From Arenibacter aquaticus (GTDB lineage: Bacteria > Bacteroidota > Bacteroidia > Flavobacteriales > Flavobacteriaceae): a stretch of 64,000 bases of DNA. Where the stretch lies: the NCBI RefSeq assembly GCF_003957295.1, contig NZ_RQPJ01000002.1, positions 806,001-870,000 of the forward strand, in the 5' to 3' direction. The notes beneath the pieces are model-generated. The model worked only from the letters and a program-made list of their open reading frames with translations, did no database searches and was not told the DNA's origin. Below are positions 37,226 through 44,682 of the stretch, piece after piece; the stretch's first letter is position 1, and each line of letters opens with the position of its first letter. Both the position numbers and the translations under genes were made by a program.

Positions 37226-38887
37226 ATGTCCATCATTACTAAAAACTTTGTAAAGCACATCGGGTTACAATATAATCTGGGAAAAAAGAGCGATGATATT
37301 CCAATATTTGAGGTCTTATGGGAACTATTTCAAATAGGGAACAAGTATCGAAGAAAGAACAAAGCCTTAGTTAAAAAAAGCCTATTTACAAATTACAGGG
37401 CGTTAATTGCTTCTATGTTGAATTCCTCATCTCTAAAGGAATATCCAGGTAGCACCTTCGATGACGTTATTAGATTACATGACGTTAGTAATTCTGTATT
37501 TAAAAGAATCAAAACAATCAAATTCTCTTCAAGAGAAACAATACCCATAGGACATGTTAGAGTTAGAAATCCTAATCCTCCTTCAGTAAATCCTTTTGGT
37601 CGAAATCCGTTTACTAGAGAGAATACGGTTGGGCTTGGTTCTAGACCACAAAATTTTGTGATTTTCTCTGATCATCATATGACTGAGAAAGGGCATCGAC
37701 ACAATTACTTTGAAAAGAACAAAGAATTATATAAGGAACTTTTACGCTATTACGCTGACCATGATTTCGGATTAATTGAGAACGGAGATGTCGAAGAGTA
37801 TACCATTTTTGAGCCAACAATTAAAATTGCAAATGGATATAACGAACTTATTGAAAAAGATCCTGACAACATTAGGGAAGAAGTATTTGGCGAAGATATT
37901 GGGTCTGTAAATTGGACGAAGCTCAAAGAGCAGCGAACAAAAAATCGCAAAAAAATTTTACCGAAAATAATTCGAGATAATGTTGAACTTTATAATTTAA
38001 TTCATAATCTTTTTGCAAAAAAAGGCCCCAATTATTACTCTAAGGTAACTGGAAACCACGATCCCTATCTTACGCCAGAACTAGTTCGACTATTACCTCC
38101 CTCCTATCAGGATAATCTCTGTGACGCCGTTAAAATATTTCACAATCCGATAGGCGAATCAACAGATTCCTATCTCAAATATTTTGTAACACACGGGCAT
38201 CAGTTCGATTCTTCAACATTGCCTCAGCATGCTTACGCTATGGGTGAAGTCTTTTCTGAAACTTTGGGTTGGACCATCCAAGGTGCTGATCGAATTTGGG
38301 ATGGAATTAAAACCGAAACTTGGCGCAACCCGAATAAAGAAGCTAATTTTCGCAATGTTTTAGCCACTGCAAAAGCAGATGACAGCCCAGAAAGTATTTT
38401 TAGTGGGTTTGCACCTGGAGCGGATAGTGTTGCCGAGTTTATTATAGAAGATCTTATGCAAGGCCACGAAATTGCTTGGGAATACTTTGACAACACGAAT
38501 AAGGCTCAAGCCTTTTCATCTGAAGTAATGACAGGTGATGAATATTTTAAAGTACGTCATTTGTCAGAAACCAAATTGGTGCAACAGTTGCACTATTGGT
38601 ATGCGCATTCTGATATTCGAGATTGGCCGAGTAAACCAAAACTTATTATCGGTCACACCCATGAGCCCCGTTTACATCCTCGAATAAAAACCAACGAAGT
38701 AACAACAGCACCGCATTACTTAAATACGGGGTCAGCCGGTAGGTTTGAAAACTTAATTTGGGGATTAGAGATAACTCAGGGAACTGAGAAGATAGTCTCC
38801 TGGACGATGGATGGAACTAAAATGGTTCGAAATCATTGGAAAGCTAATAATGTAGGTCAATTAGTCAAAGAGGACTACCCATTATAA
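37226..38887 (+). CDS. calcineurin-like metallophosphoesterase, large
   Basis: The product has 553 residues from the ATG at 37226; an in-frame TTG exists 30 bp upstream. After an N-terminal domain of about 130 residues with no family I know, all metallophosphoesterase blocks appear in order: SDHH (Asp149, His151), GDVEE (Asp188), GNHD (276-279), THGHQFD (His323, His325) and GHTHEP (476-481). A long insert between the second and third blocks (about 195-270) is Lys/Glu-rich. Every metal-binding residue is kept, so the enzyme should be active on a phosphomono- or diester. No signal peptide or transmembrane helix is seen. It leads a four-gene cassette and ends 11 bp before the Mur-type ligase gene, so the two are probably co-translated. 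Confidence 0.85.
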   Translation: MSIITKNFVKHIGLQYNLGKKSDDIPIFEVLWELFQIGNKYRRKNKALVKKSLFTNYRALIASMLNSSSLKEYPGSTFDDVIRLHDVSNSVFKRIKTIKFSSRETIPIGHVRVRNPNPPSVNPFGRNPFTRENTVGLGSRPQNFVIFSDHHMTEKGHRHNYFEKNKELYKELLRYYADHDFGLIENGDVEEYTIFEPTIKIANGYNELIEKDPDNIREEVFGEDIGSVNWTKLKEQRTKNRKKILPKIIRDNVELYNLIHNLFAKKGPNYYSKVTGNHDPYLTPELVRLLPPSYQDNLCDAVKIFHNPIGESTDSYLKYFVTHGHQFDSSTLPQHAYAMGEVFSETLGWTIQGADRIWDGIKTETWRNPNKEANFRNVLATAKADDSPESIFSGFAPGADSVAEFIIEDLMQGHEIAWEYFDNTNKAQAFSSEVMTGDEYFKVRHLSETKLVQQLHYWYAHSDIRDWPSKPKLIIGHTHEPRLHPRIKTNEVTTAPHYLNTGSAGRFENLIWGLEITQGTEKIVSWTMDGTKMVRNHWKANNVGQLVKEDYPL

Positions 38888-38898
38888 TCCTTTAATAA

Positions 38899-40062
38899 AT
38901 GAAAATAATTGCCATAACCGGAACCAACGGTAAAACAACCACTCTGCATCTTGCACATCAGCTATTACAAAGCTGTGGGTATCATGTAGCTTCTCTTGGT
39001 ACCCTTGGTCTACAAATCAATGAAGAAATGAATAAAGAACCAGTGCTATTAGGCTCTAATCCCATGGGCTCTATTATAGAGGAGATTCAATATTTCTATG
39101 ATGTTGATTTTTTTCTATTTGAGGCTTATAGTGCTGGCTTGAAAACTAATATATACAAAGACCTAGAAGTGAATATAGCCCTCCTCACCAATATTACTAA
39201 AGATCATATCGATGTACATGAAAATTATTCTAAATATAAATCTGCAAAATGCAGCCTATTTCATAACTCACTAAAAAGAAATGGTCTTGCTATCTATAGG
39301 GCAGATGACCCTATTGCTGGTCGCATTGATACCATATGCAAAGTCAATGGGAATCCGACAAGCACATTTGGTTTTCATAGCCAATCCACCCTACAATTAC
39401 TGAACTATACCAGCTCTGAGAATCACACCAATGTTAAACTTAAATTCCACGGCAAAACATTTTACACAAATTTACCTTTTGTTGCTAAACCAAATATTTA
39501 TAATTGGCTGGGTGCATTTCTACTTTGTTCGAGCTTAGGAATATCGAAAAACCAACTTTTGTCCCACTCCAATTCACTTCTACTTCCTGAGGGTAGATTT
39601 GAGATTGTTACTCAATTCAAAGGAGCCAAAGTCATAGTGGATTTTGCCAACAATCCTGCTGCTCTTGAGGAGATTTTGAAATGGGCTAATGAAAATCATA
39701 ATGCCGCTATTCATCTTGTTTTTGGTGCAAGCGGAGGAATCAAACAATACCAGCGAAAGAAAATGGCTACTATTGCTAACACTTACGCTGATAGGGTATA
39801 TATAACTGATGATAATCCACGAGAAGAAATTCCAGACCACATTCGAATGGAATTAAAACAATATTGTAAGTCGGGTGTAATAATACCTGATCGCAGATTA
39901 GCCATTCAAAACGCCATGGATCAATTACAAAAGAATGATGTGTTACTGATTGTCGGCAAGGGGCATGAAACATATCAAGAAACCAATGAATTAAGAATTC
40001 CCTTTAATGACAAAGATGTGATTATAAAATATGCCAATTCATTTACCACAGCTTTGGCCTAA
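38899..40062 (+). CDS. free-standing MurE-like amide ligase lacking the UDP-MurNAc domain
   Basis: The 387-residue protein begins directly with the Mur-ligase P-loop (TGTNGKTTT, 7-15). It lacks the roughly 90-residue N-terminal domain that binds UDP-MurNAc in MurE. The rest follows MurE: LTNITKDHIDVHENY (97-110), Lys117 at the carbamylated-Lys position, GRFE, VDFANNPAAL where MurE has VDYAHTPDAL, ITDDNPREE (302-310), and VGKGHETYQ (352-360). The DNPR and GKGHE motifs bind meso-diaminopimelate in E. coli MurE. The protein therefore probably forms an ATP-driven amide bond to a diaminopimelate-like or other amino acid, on an acceptor other than UDP-MurNAc. Genes of this shape are seen in peptide-tailoring and polyglutamate systems. 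The housekeeping murE is presumably elsewhere. Confidence 0.85.
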   Translation: MKIIAITGTNGKTTTLHLAHQLLQSCGYHVASLGTLGLQINEEMNKEPVLLGSNPMGSIIEEIQYFYDVDFFLFEAYSAGLKTNIYKDLEVNIALLTNITKDHIDVHENYSKYKSAKCSLFHNSLKRNGLAIYRADDPIAGRIDTICKVNGNPTSTFGFHSQSTLQLLNYTSSENHTNVKLKFHGKTFYTNLPFVAKPNIYNWLGAFLLCSSLGISKNQLLSHSNSLLLPEGRFEIVTQFKGAKVIVDFANNPAALEEILKWANENHNAAIHLVFGASGGIKQYQRKKMATIANTYADRVYITDDNPREEIPDHIRMELKQYCKSGVIIPDRRLAIQNAMDQLQKNDVLLIVGKGHETYQETNELRIPFNDKDVIIKYANSFTTALA

Positions 40063-40094
40063 ATAAATCGAATTACTAATAATAAACAAACATT

Positions 40095-40904
40095 ATGGCA
40101 ACTGACATCATATTACAGGACCGTGAAATTGAATTTTATACTAATCATTTCGGGGTCAAACGAAGTAAGGCAGCAAATGCACATGTAAAAATGGTGCTGA
40201 GTCCAAGACAACAGAGTGTTAATTTAAGCTTGGGCGATGGAGCCAATCTCTCCGGAAATTTATTATTGGGGAGTACAAAAATTTCTGAAAAGCATGGAGT
40301 AATAACCAACAAGTCTGTCAAGTGTGCTAAGATCTACAGTAATAGAGCAGATATTGGAGAACTAAATGTTTGTAAAGGAATTAATGAAAACCTTAGGAAC
40401 GGAAAGGCCAAGATTTACGGTAAACCGAACAAAGTAGCCATTATGCTAGATGGTGAAAAAGAGAGAGTAGGAATAGGTACTAGTAGACCCAGTTACAGTT
40501 TACATGTAGAGGGCACAGTTGCAGGCAGAGGTCCTTTTAGGAGTTTATCGGATGGTCGATGTAAAACTGATGTCCAACAAATCCAATGTAGTATCAATAC
40601 ACTTAAGGCGTTGCGTGGAGTAAAATTCAAATGGAAAGAGAATGCTTTAACCGGAAGCAATCCATCAAAAAATCAACAGTGGGGATTTGTAGCGCAAGAG
40701 GTTGAGTCTATAATACCAGATCTTATTTCTAAAGACAAACAAGGGCGGCGATCACTTTCCTATTCATCAATTGTACCTATTTTGGTTGAAGGCATCAAGG
40801 AACAACAGCTGCAATTGGAGGCACAAACTGATAGAATAGCCAAATTAGAGCATCGACTTAAAGCTATTGAAGATATGCTCTACAAAACGAATATTCATGC
40901 GTAG
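40095..40904 (+). CDS. peptidase S74 (intramolecular chaperone) domain protein
   Basis: The 269-residue protein has a beta-rich N-terminal part with the motif VGIGTSRPSYSLHVEG (125-140), common before S74 domains. A C-terminal S74 domain follows: SDGRCKTDV with Ser152 and Lys157 as the self-cleavage dyad, then GVKFKW, WGFVAQEVESIIP and LSYSSIVPILVEGIKEQQ. A predicted coiled coil covers about 232-264. S74 domains trimerise phage tail spikes and fibres and then cut themselves off. In flavobacteria they also occur on surface proteins. This one has no signal peptide and an unusually short passenger of about 150 residues. Its stop codon overlaps the start of the next gene by 8 bp, so the two proteins are likely made together. 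Confidence 0.83.
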   Translation: MATDIILQDREIEFYTNHFGVKRSKAANAHVKMVLSPRQQSVNLSLGDGANLSGNLLLGSTKISEKHGVITNKSVKCAKIYSNRADIGELNVCKGINENLRNGKAKIYGKPNKVAIMLDGEKERVGIGTSRPSYSLHVEGTVAGRGPFRSLSDGRCKTDVQQIQCSINTLKALRGVKFKWKENALTGSNPSKNQQWGFVAQEVESIIPDLISKDKQGRRSLSYSSIVPILVEGIKEQQLQLEAQTDRIAKLEHRLKAIEDMLYKTNIHA

Positions 40905-42408
40905 AGTAGTTGTAATTGGCGATTCATCGATGTGGGGGCAAGGGCTGCGTGAAGATCAGAAGTATGCCTTTCTCTATGTAGAAAAACTTCGAGAACAAGG
41001 CTTCGATTATGAATTGGACCCAAAAGATTTTTTAGCGCATTCAGGTGCTATAATTGGCGATTTTGGACCGGAAGCTCTTACCTCCGAAGGACTTCCAAAA
41101 TTATTAGCCACAAGCAATCGGACAGATCATTCTCAGTTGGCCCCTGAAGTCCCAACAGATTATCCTAGTATTTATAAGCAAGTAGCAGATATTTCCGATC
41201 CAGAATCTGTTTCTCTATTAGTTATGAATGGTGGTATGAACGATGTAGGTATGATGAGTGCAGTTAATACTGATGCTGAACATTTTCGTAAAAATGTCCA
41301 TAAGAATATTCGACAAGTAGCAAAAACACGTCTGAAAAAGTTAATGGAACGGATAGTCAAAACTCTACCTAACGCCCAAATAGTGTTCGTTGGGTATTAC
41401 CCGGCTTTAGGTCCGAAGTCCCGATTACCTATGCAATTTTATCAGCTTGTAGGGGCCGCTTCCGGTTTGGTGGGCAATATTGGGGTAATACCGGCTTTCT
41501 TATTAGCTAACGACAAAATAGAAGATTTCAAACGACAAGCATTGGAATTGCACCAAGGGTTTCAGGTTCAAGCTAGTTTGCAAATTGCTGAGTTTAATAG
41601 CATAAATAAGACAGATGTTTTGTTTTGTTACTCAGGCTTTGAGGAAAAAAATGCCATTTACGGAAGTGGCGTTTCTTTTGTGTTTGCACCATTGGATTCA
41701 AGTGACCCAATAGTTCATGAAGGAAGGAGAGTTTATTGTCGGATAGCCTATGACTTCGATACCACTCATTTGAATGATACAGTATTATCATTTGATATGG
41801 AAGAATTAAGCAAAGAAGAAATTGCCTACGTTATTTGCACCCAGGCATATTTACTCCATCCCAATGAACAAGGAGCTAAGCGATATGCCAAGAGTATGGA
41901 GAAGATTGTCACACCTTACATTAAATTTAGCTTACGCGAAAGTCTTTCACAAATCACCAATGGGCAATTATCTATACGTCAGGCTACTTCAAAGTTTCGA
42001 TTTCATAAGCATGCAGTAACCAAAATCAAGATGTTGCGTGAATTATGTTGGTTGCATACTATAATTGTACAATTTGATTTGAATTTACAGGTAGCACCTA
42101 GTGATCCAGATATATTCCCTAGTGAAGGATTATTTGATTTAGGATGGGGTCAAGAACGATTGCAATTATCCTTGCTTGGTCCCAATACACATTTCTCGAA
42201 ATATGCAATAATGGAGTGTCATGGAGAACGGAAAATGAATGAAATTACTCAATTTCAAATCTTCCTTCCTCTAATTAATCCTACAATAGTATTTCGATTA
42301 AATCTTAAATTGTTCGCTAATGGCTACGAATTGGCTAGGTCAGAATTAGCTCACGACTCATTTGTAAAAAGAGGTGATTTTTTAACTTGGCGTGTGATGA
42401 TTAATTAA
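40897..42408 (+). CDS. SGNH/GDSL-type hydrolase with C-terminal extension
   Basis: I start at ATG 40897, which overlaps the S74 gene by 8 bp and places MRRVVVIGDSSMWGQGL at the N-terminus, giving about 503 residues. SGNH blocks are visible: GDSS (nucleophile Ser10), NGGMND (block III Asn115) and LLHPNEQGAKRYA (His about 321, although the Asp normally three residues before is replaced by Leu). Residues about 335-503 form an unrecognised beta-rich tail that resembles PLAT-type lipase domains only loosely. SGNH enzymes cleave or transfer acyl groups on lipids, sugars or proteins. No export signal is visible. It closes the four-gene cassette. Confidence 0.8.
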   Translation: MRRVVVIGDSSMWGQGLREDQKYAFLYVEKLREQGFDYELDPKDFLAHSGAIIGDFGPEALTSEGLPKLLATSNRTDHSQLAPEVPTDYPSIYKQVADISDPESVSLLVMNGGMNDVGMMSAVNTDAEHFRKNVHKNIRQVAKTRLKKLMERIVKTLPNAQIVFVGYYPALGPKSRLPMQFYQLVGAASGLVGNIGVIPAFLLANDKIEDFKRQALELHQGFQVQASLQIAEFNSINKTDVLFCYSGFEEKNAIYGSGVSFVFAPLDSSDPIVHEGRRVYCRIAYDFDTTHLNDTVLSFDMEELSKEEIAYVICTQAYLLHPNEQGAKRYAKSMEKIVTPYIKFSLRESLSQITNGQLSIRQATSKFRFHKHAVTKIKMLRELCWLHTIIVQFDLNLQVAPSDPDIFPSEGLFDLGWGQERLQLSLLGPNTHFSKYAIMECHGERKMNEITQFQIFLPLINPTIVFRLNLKLFANGYELARSELAHDSFVKRGDFLTWRVMIN

Positions 42409-42732
42409 AGATCCTTTTTTTAACTAAAAAAACTGAACTAAGACTTTTTATAGGAAGTGTTGTTGTAGAAAGTTTTCTATTTCAGAGTAAATAATTAATA
42501 GTCCAAAAGTTACAACACCCTTTGCAATCAGACCTATATAAAGCCTCAGATTAGGCTAACATATGATGTACCATAGAACAAAATTTAAATTAGTGAGAAT
42601 AATTTTGTTGAAATTAAAGCCAAGCTAATTTAGATAACCATATATTTTGAATTAGTGAATTGAGTTAATATTGAAGGTATTATTAGTACAATAGGTACTT
42701 TCATAATAATTAAGACTTCTATTGATGAGGAC

Positions 42733-42957
42733 CTTGGTAAACCGATACCCCTATATGATAAACAACCAAGCTTGCCAATGGCCCTAATTTGGTATTCCCT
42801 GTCCCAAGATTTATATAAGGACCTATTGGGCCCTGACCACAAATTAGTTTTGGAGGATTATTTAAAGAGATCATTGGGTAAGAACCATTTGGCCCTGGTA
42901 GGAATTCAATTTAAAAATGCTTGCATCCAATACTGCATGTGGCACATTAAGAGCTAG
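42733..42957 (+). pseudogene. right flanking relic of an unidentified gene
   Basis: A continuous frame of about 75 codons reads GKPIPLYDKQPSLP, then MALIWYSLSQDLYKDLLGPD and on to a stop at 42957. It has a plausible amino acid make-up but no start, and no family I recognise. Its first 46 bases are exactly repeated at 36531, where the frame stops soon after. It looks like the better preserved copy of a gene fragment that now flanks the inserted cassette on both sides. Confidence 0.5.
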
Positions 42958-42982
42958 GATATGAACAAGTTGACACTATAAT

Positions 42983-43132
42983 ATAGGGGCATTGTTTACC
43001 TTACATAGCAGGGAAAGACTCAATAATTTTATAAATCAATGGCTAGACAGAAATGATAACAAGGCCATTAATAAGGTGAATTCATGCAAAAGCAAAGCGC
43101 TGAGCCAAGGTGTCGTTGCATATTTTCCTTAG
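42983..43132 (+). pseudogene. fragment of a third heparinase II/III-type lyase
   Basis: This 49-codon frame reads IGALFTLHSRERLNNFINQW, then KVNSCKSKALSQG, and then a stop. Aligned to the lyase at 33659 (IKALFSLQSKGRPNNFMKLW and KVNSPKSNALSEG) it matches at about 22 of 43 positions, in a part of the C-terminal domain. No start codon or upstream domain remains. The divergence shows that it is an old third copy, not a recent piece of the intact gene. Confidence 0.75.
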
Positions 43133-43226
43133 CATTTTTTATTATCACCATAAACAAACGAACTATGGCAAAAATTAACCACCAACACTGCTAAAGTCCC
43201 ATAAAACCTGTGGAATATAGCCTTAA

Positions 43227-43264
43227 GAATCATAATTTATACCCTTTGAATCATATTTTATGCC
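43227..43264 (+). promoter_or_regulatory. candidate HTCS operator upstream of the second enzyme run
   Basis: This is the clearest copy. AATCATAATTTATACC (43228-43243) and AATCATATTTTATGCC (43249-43264) agree at 14 of 16 positions with a 21-bp period. It stands about 140 bp before the DUF4861 start. Alignment with the site at 27833 continues to 43295 with a shared TTGTAAT. Confidence 0.68.
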
Positions 43265-43305
43265 TTCTAAATTACAATCTGGTTAAACTTGTAATGGCAT
43301 ATTTA

Positions 43306-43335
43306 AGTGGTAGCACCCTAGGCGCACCAGCCACT
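43306..43335 (+). promoter_or_regulatory. weak leader hairpin before the DUF4861 gene
   Basis: AGTGG (43306-43310) pairs with CCACT (43331-43335), with partial extension on both flanks, around a 20-nt GC-rich loop. It lies 42 bp after the candidate operator and 71 bp before the gene, the same layout as at the other two operators, but the stem is short. Confidence 0.3.
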
Positions 43336-43405
43336 AAAACACAGAATATTTTAAACAATTTAACACCCTGGGACCCTGTTCCCAGAAAAAAAACAAAGAA
43401 CGCTT

Positions 43406-44608
43406 ATGAAAATAAATGGTCCTGCAATCCAAATCAGGAGCTATATGCTAATAGCCCTTGTTGCTATTTCCTGTAATAATAAAACAGCAGATAAACAATT
43501 GGTGGTACAGGTAAAAAACGAGCTCAATTTTGCCCGTTCCGAAGTGGTTTCCTTACCACCTCAAAAATTAGGTGCCTTTCTGAAGGGCCAAAACAAGGAA
43601 CACCTTAGGATACGTAAAGAAGGCACTACCAATTATATTAGAACACAATGGATAGATTACGATCTAGATGGTACGGACGATGAACTATTGTTCCAGGCCC
43701 AAGTGGCACCCAATGCTGTCTCCAAGTACCTTTTTTCCTTGGACAGCACCCAGCAGGTCCCGGAAAGTGAGGTGGTGGCCTATTCGCGATTGGTGCCGGA
43801 GCGTACGGACGACTATACATGGGAAAACGATAAAGTGGCCTTTCGCACATATGGTCCTACAGGCCAAAAAGAGGCCTTGGAAGGGGTGCCGGGAAGTACG
43901 CTTTCCAGTGGTATAGACCTCTGGTTAAAACGCACGGATAAATCCGTTATCAATAAGTGGTATTCAGAGCATTTAAAAGCCCCCGGCTATTACCACATAG
44001 ATCATGGGGAGGGCTATGACCCTTACCATGTGGGAGCTAGCAGGGGTACTGGTGGCATAGGGGTATTTGAAAAGGACAGCCTTTATGTTTCTAAAAATTT
44101 TACCGATGCCAGAACCATTGCAGCTGGACCCTTACGTACCGTTTTTGAGTTGGATTATGCTTCCTGGAGCCATTATGGTCTAAAGGAAACCAAAAGAATA
44201 ACCTTGGACTTGGGCAGTAACTTTTCAAAATTTGAAATTGTTTATTCCTCGGAAAAGGAAGTGCCCAACATTACTATAGGGATTACGCTGCACCAAAACA
44301 AAGGAGAGGCCAAGATAAATGAAGAACTGGGCTGGTTCCGTCATTGGGAAAACATAGACGGAGCCCATGTAGGGGAAGGCATTGTACTGGACCCTACTAT
44401 TGTAGATACGGCAGTGGTCCATAAAAGCAATACAATAGATCAAAGCAATTTATTGATCGTTACCAAACCAAAGGGCCACCTCACCTATTATGCGGGCTTT
44501 GCATGGGAGAAGAGCGGACAGGTTTCAAAGGTGGAGGACTGGGATAAAATGCTCCTTGAACAGTCCAAGATCATTGCCACTCCCTTAGAGGTACAGTTAG
44601 GGGAGTAA
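43406..44608 (+). CDS. DUF4861-family lipoprotein
   Basis: The 400-residue lipoprotein (LVAISC near residue 22) carries a single domain matching the DUF4861 family over about 35-395, with blocks IRTQWIDYDLDGTDDELLFQ, FRTYGPTGQKEA, GVPGSTLSSGIDLWLKR and HIDHGEGYDPYHVGASRG. The His/Tyr-rich HIDHGEGYDPYHVG block looks like an active or metal site. The family is found next to GH88 and GH105 genes. A Formosa enzyme from an ulvan pathway was described as an oligosaccharide dehydratase making unsaturated uronate from saturated ends; I believe, but cannot confirm, that it belongs here. The following GH88 gene would use such a product. It opens the second enzyme run behind a candidate operator. Confidence 0.78.
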   Translation: MKINGPAIQIRSYMLIALVAISCNNKTADKQLVVQVKNELNFARSEVVSLPPQKLGAFLKGQNKEHLRIRKEGTTNYIRTQWIDYDLDGTDDELLFQAQVAPNAVSKYLFSLDSTQQVPESEVVAYSRLVPERTDDYTWENDKVAFRTYGPTGQKEALEGVPGSTLSSGIDLWLKRTDKSVINKWYSEHLKAPGYYHIDHGEGYDPYHVGASRGTGGIGVFEKDSLYVSKNFTDARTIAAGPLRTVFELDYASWSHYGLKETKRITLDLGSNFSKFEIVYSSEKEVPNITIGITLHQNKGEAKINEELGWFRHWENIDGAHVGEGIVLDPTIVDTAVVHKSNTIDQSNLLIVTKPKGHLTYYAGFAWEKSGQVSKVEDWDKMLLEQSKIIATPLEVQLGE

Positions 44609-44682
44609 CCAACCCAAACAAAACTAAGTGCCATTAATGGGCAATTATTATCAGTCTAACAGAAACAACTAACCGTTATATA

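Larger units (their letters stand above)
36531..42803 (+). mobile_element. putative inserted four-gene island within the PUL
   Basis: A 6.3-kb segment bounded by the two relic repeats splits the PUL's enzyme genes into two runs. Its four same-strand genes have nothing obvious to do with polysaccharide breakdown, encode no signal peptides, and use CGA for arginine often, while neighbouring PUL genes mostly use AGG, AGA, CGT or CGG. There is no integrase, transposase or terminal inverted repeat, so the mechanism of entry is unknown. The boundaries are uncertain because the flanking copies are decayed and gapped. Confidence 0.5.
42409..43226. other. 818-bp debris region between cassette and second enzyme run
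   Basis: Apart from the two relics described separately (42733-42957 and 42983-43132), the first 300 bases are AT-rich with no readable product. No terminator with a clear stem follows the SGNH gene. The concentration of gene debris here and at 33314-33658 suggests repeated rearrangement in the middle of the PUL. Confidence 0.45.

Noticed and set aside
36531-42803. Reading the 46-bp flanking repeat as attL/attR of a tyrosine-integrase element
   Set aside because: No integrase or tRNA target is present, and similarity continues past the core with an in-frame gap, which fits duplicated coding debris better. An old att origin is not excluded.
43210-43476. 88-codon frame before the DUF4861 gene
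   Set aside because: It runs through the candidate operator and into the lipoprotein signal of the next gene in another frame.
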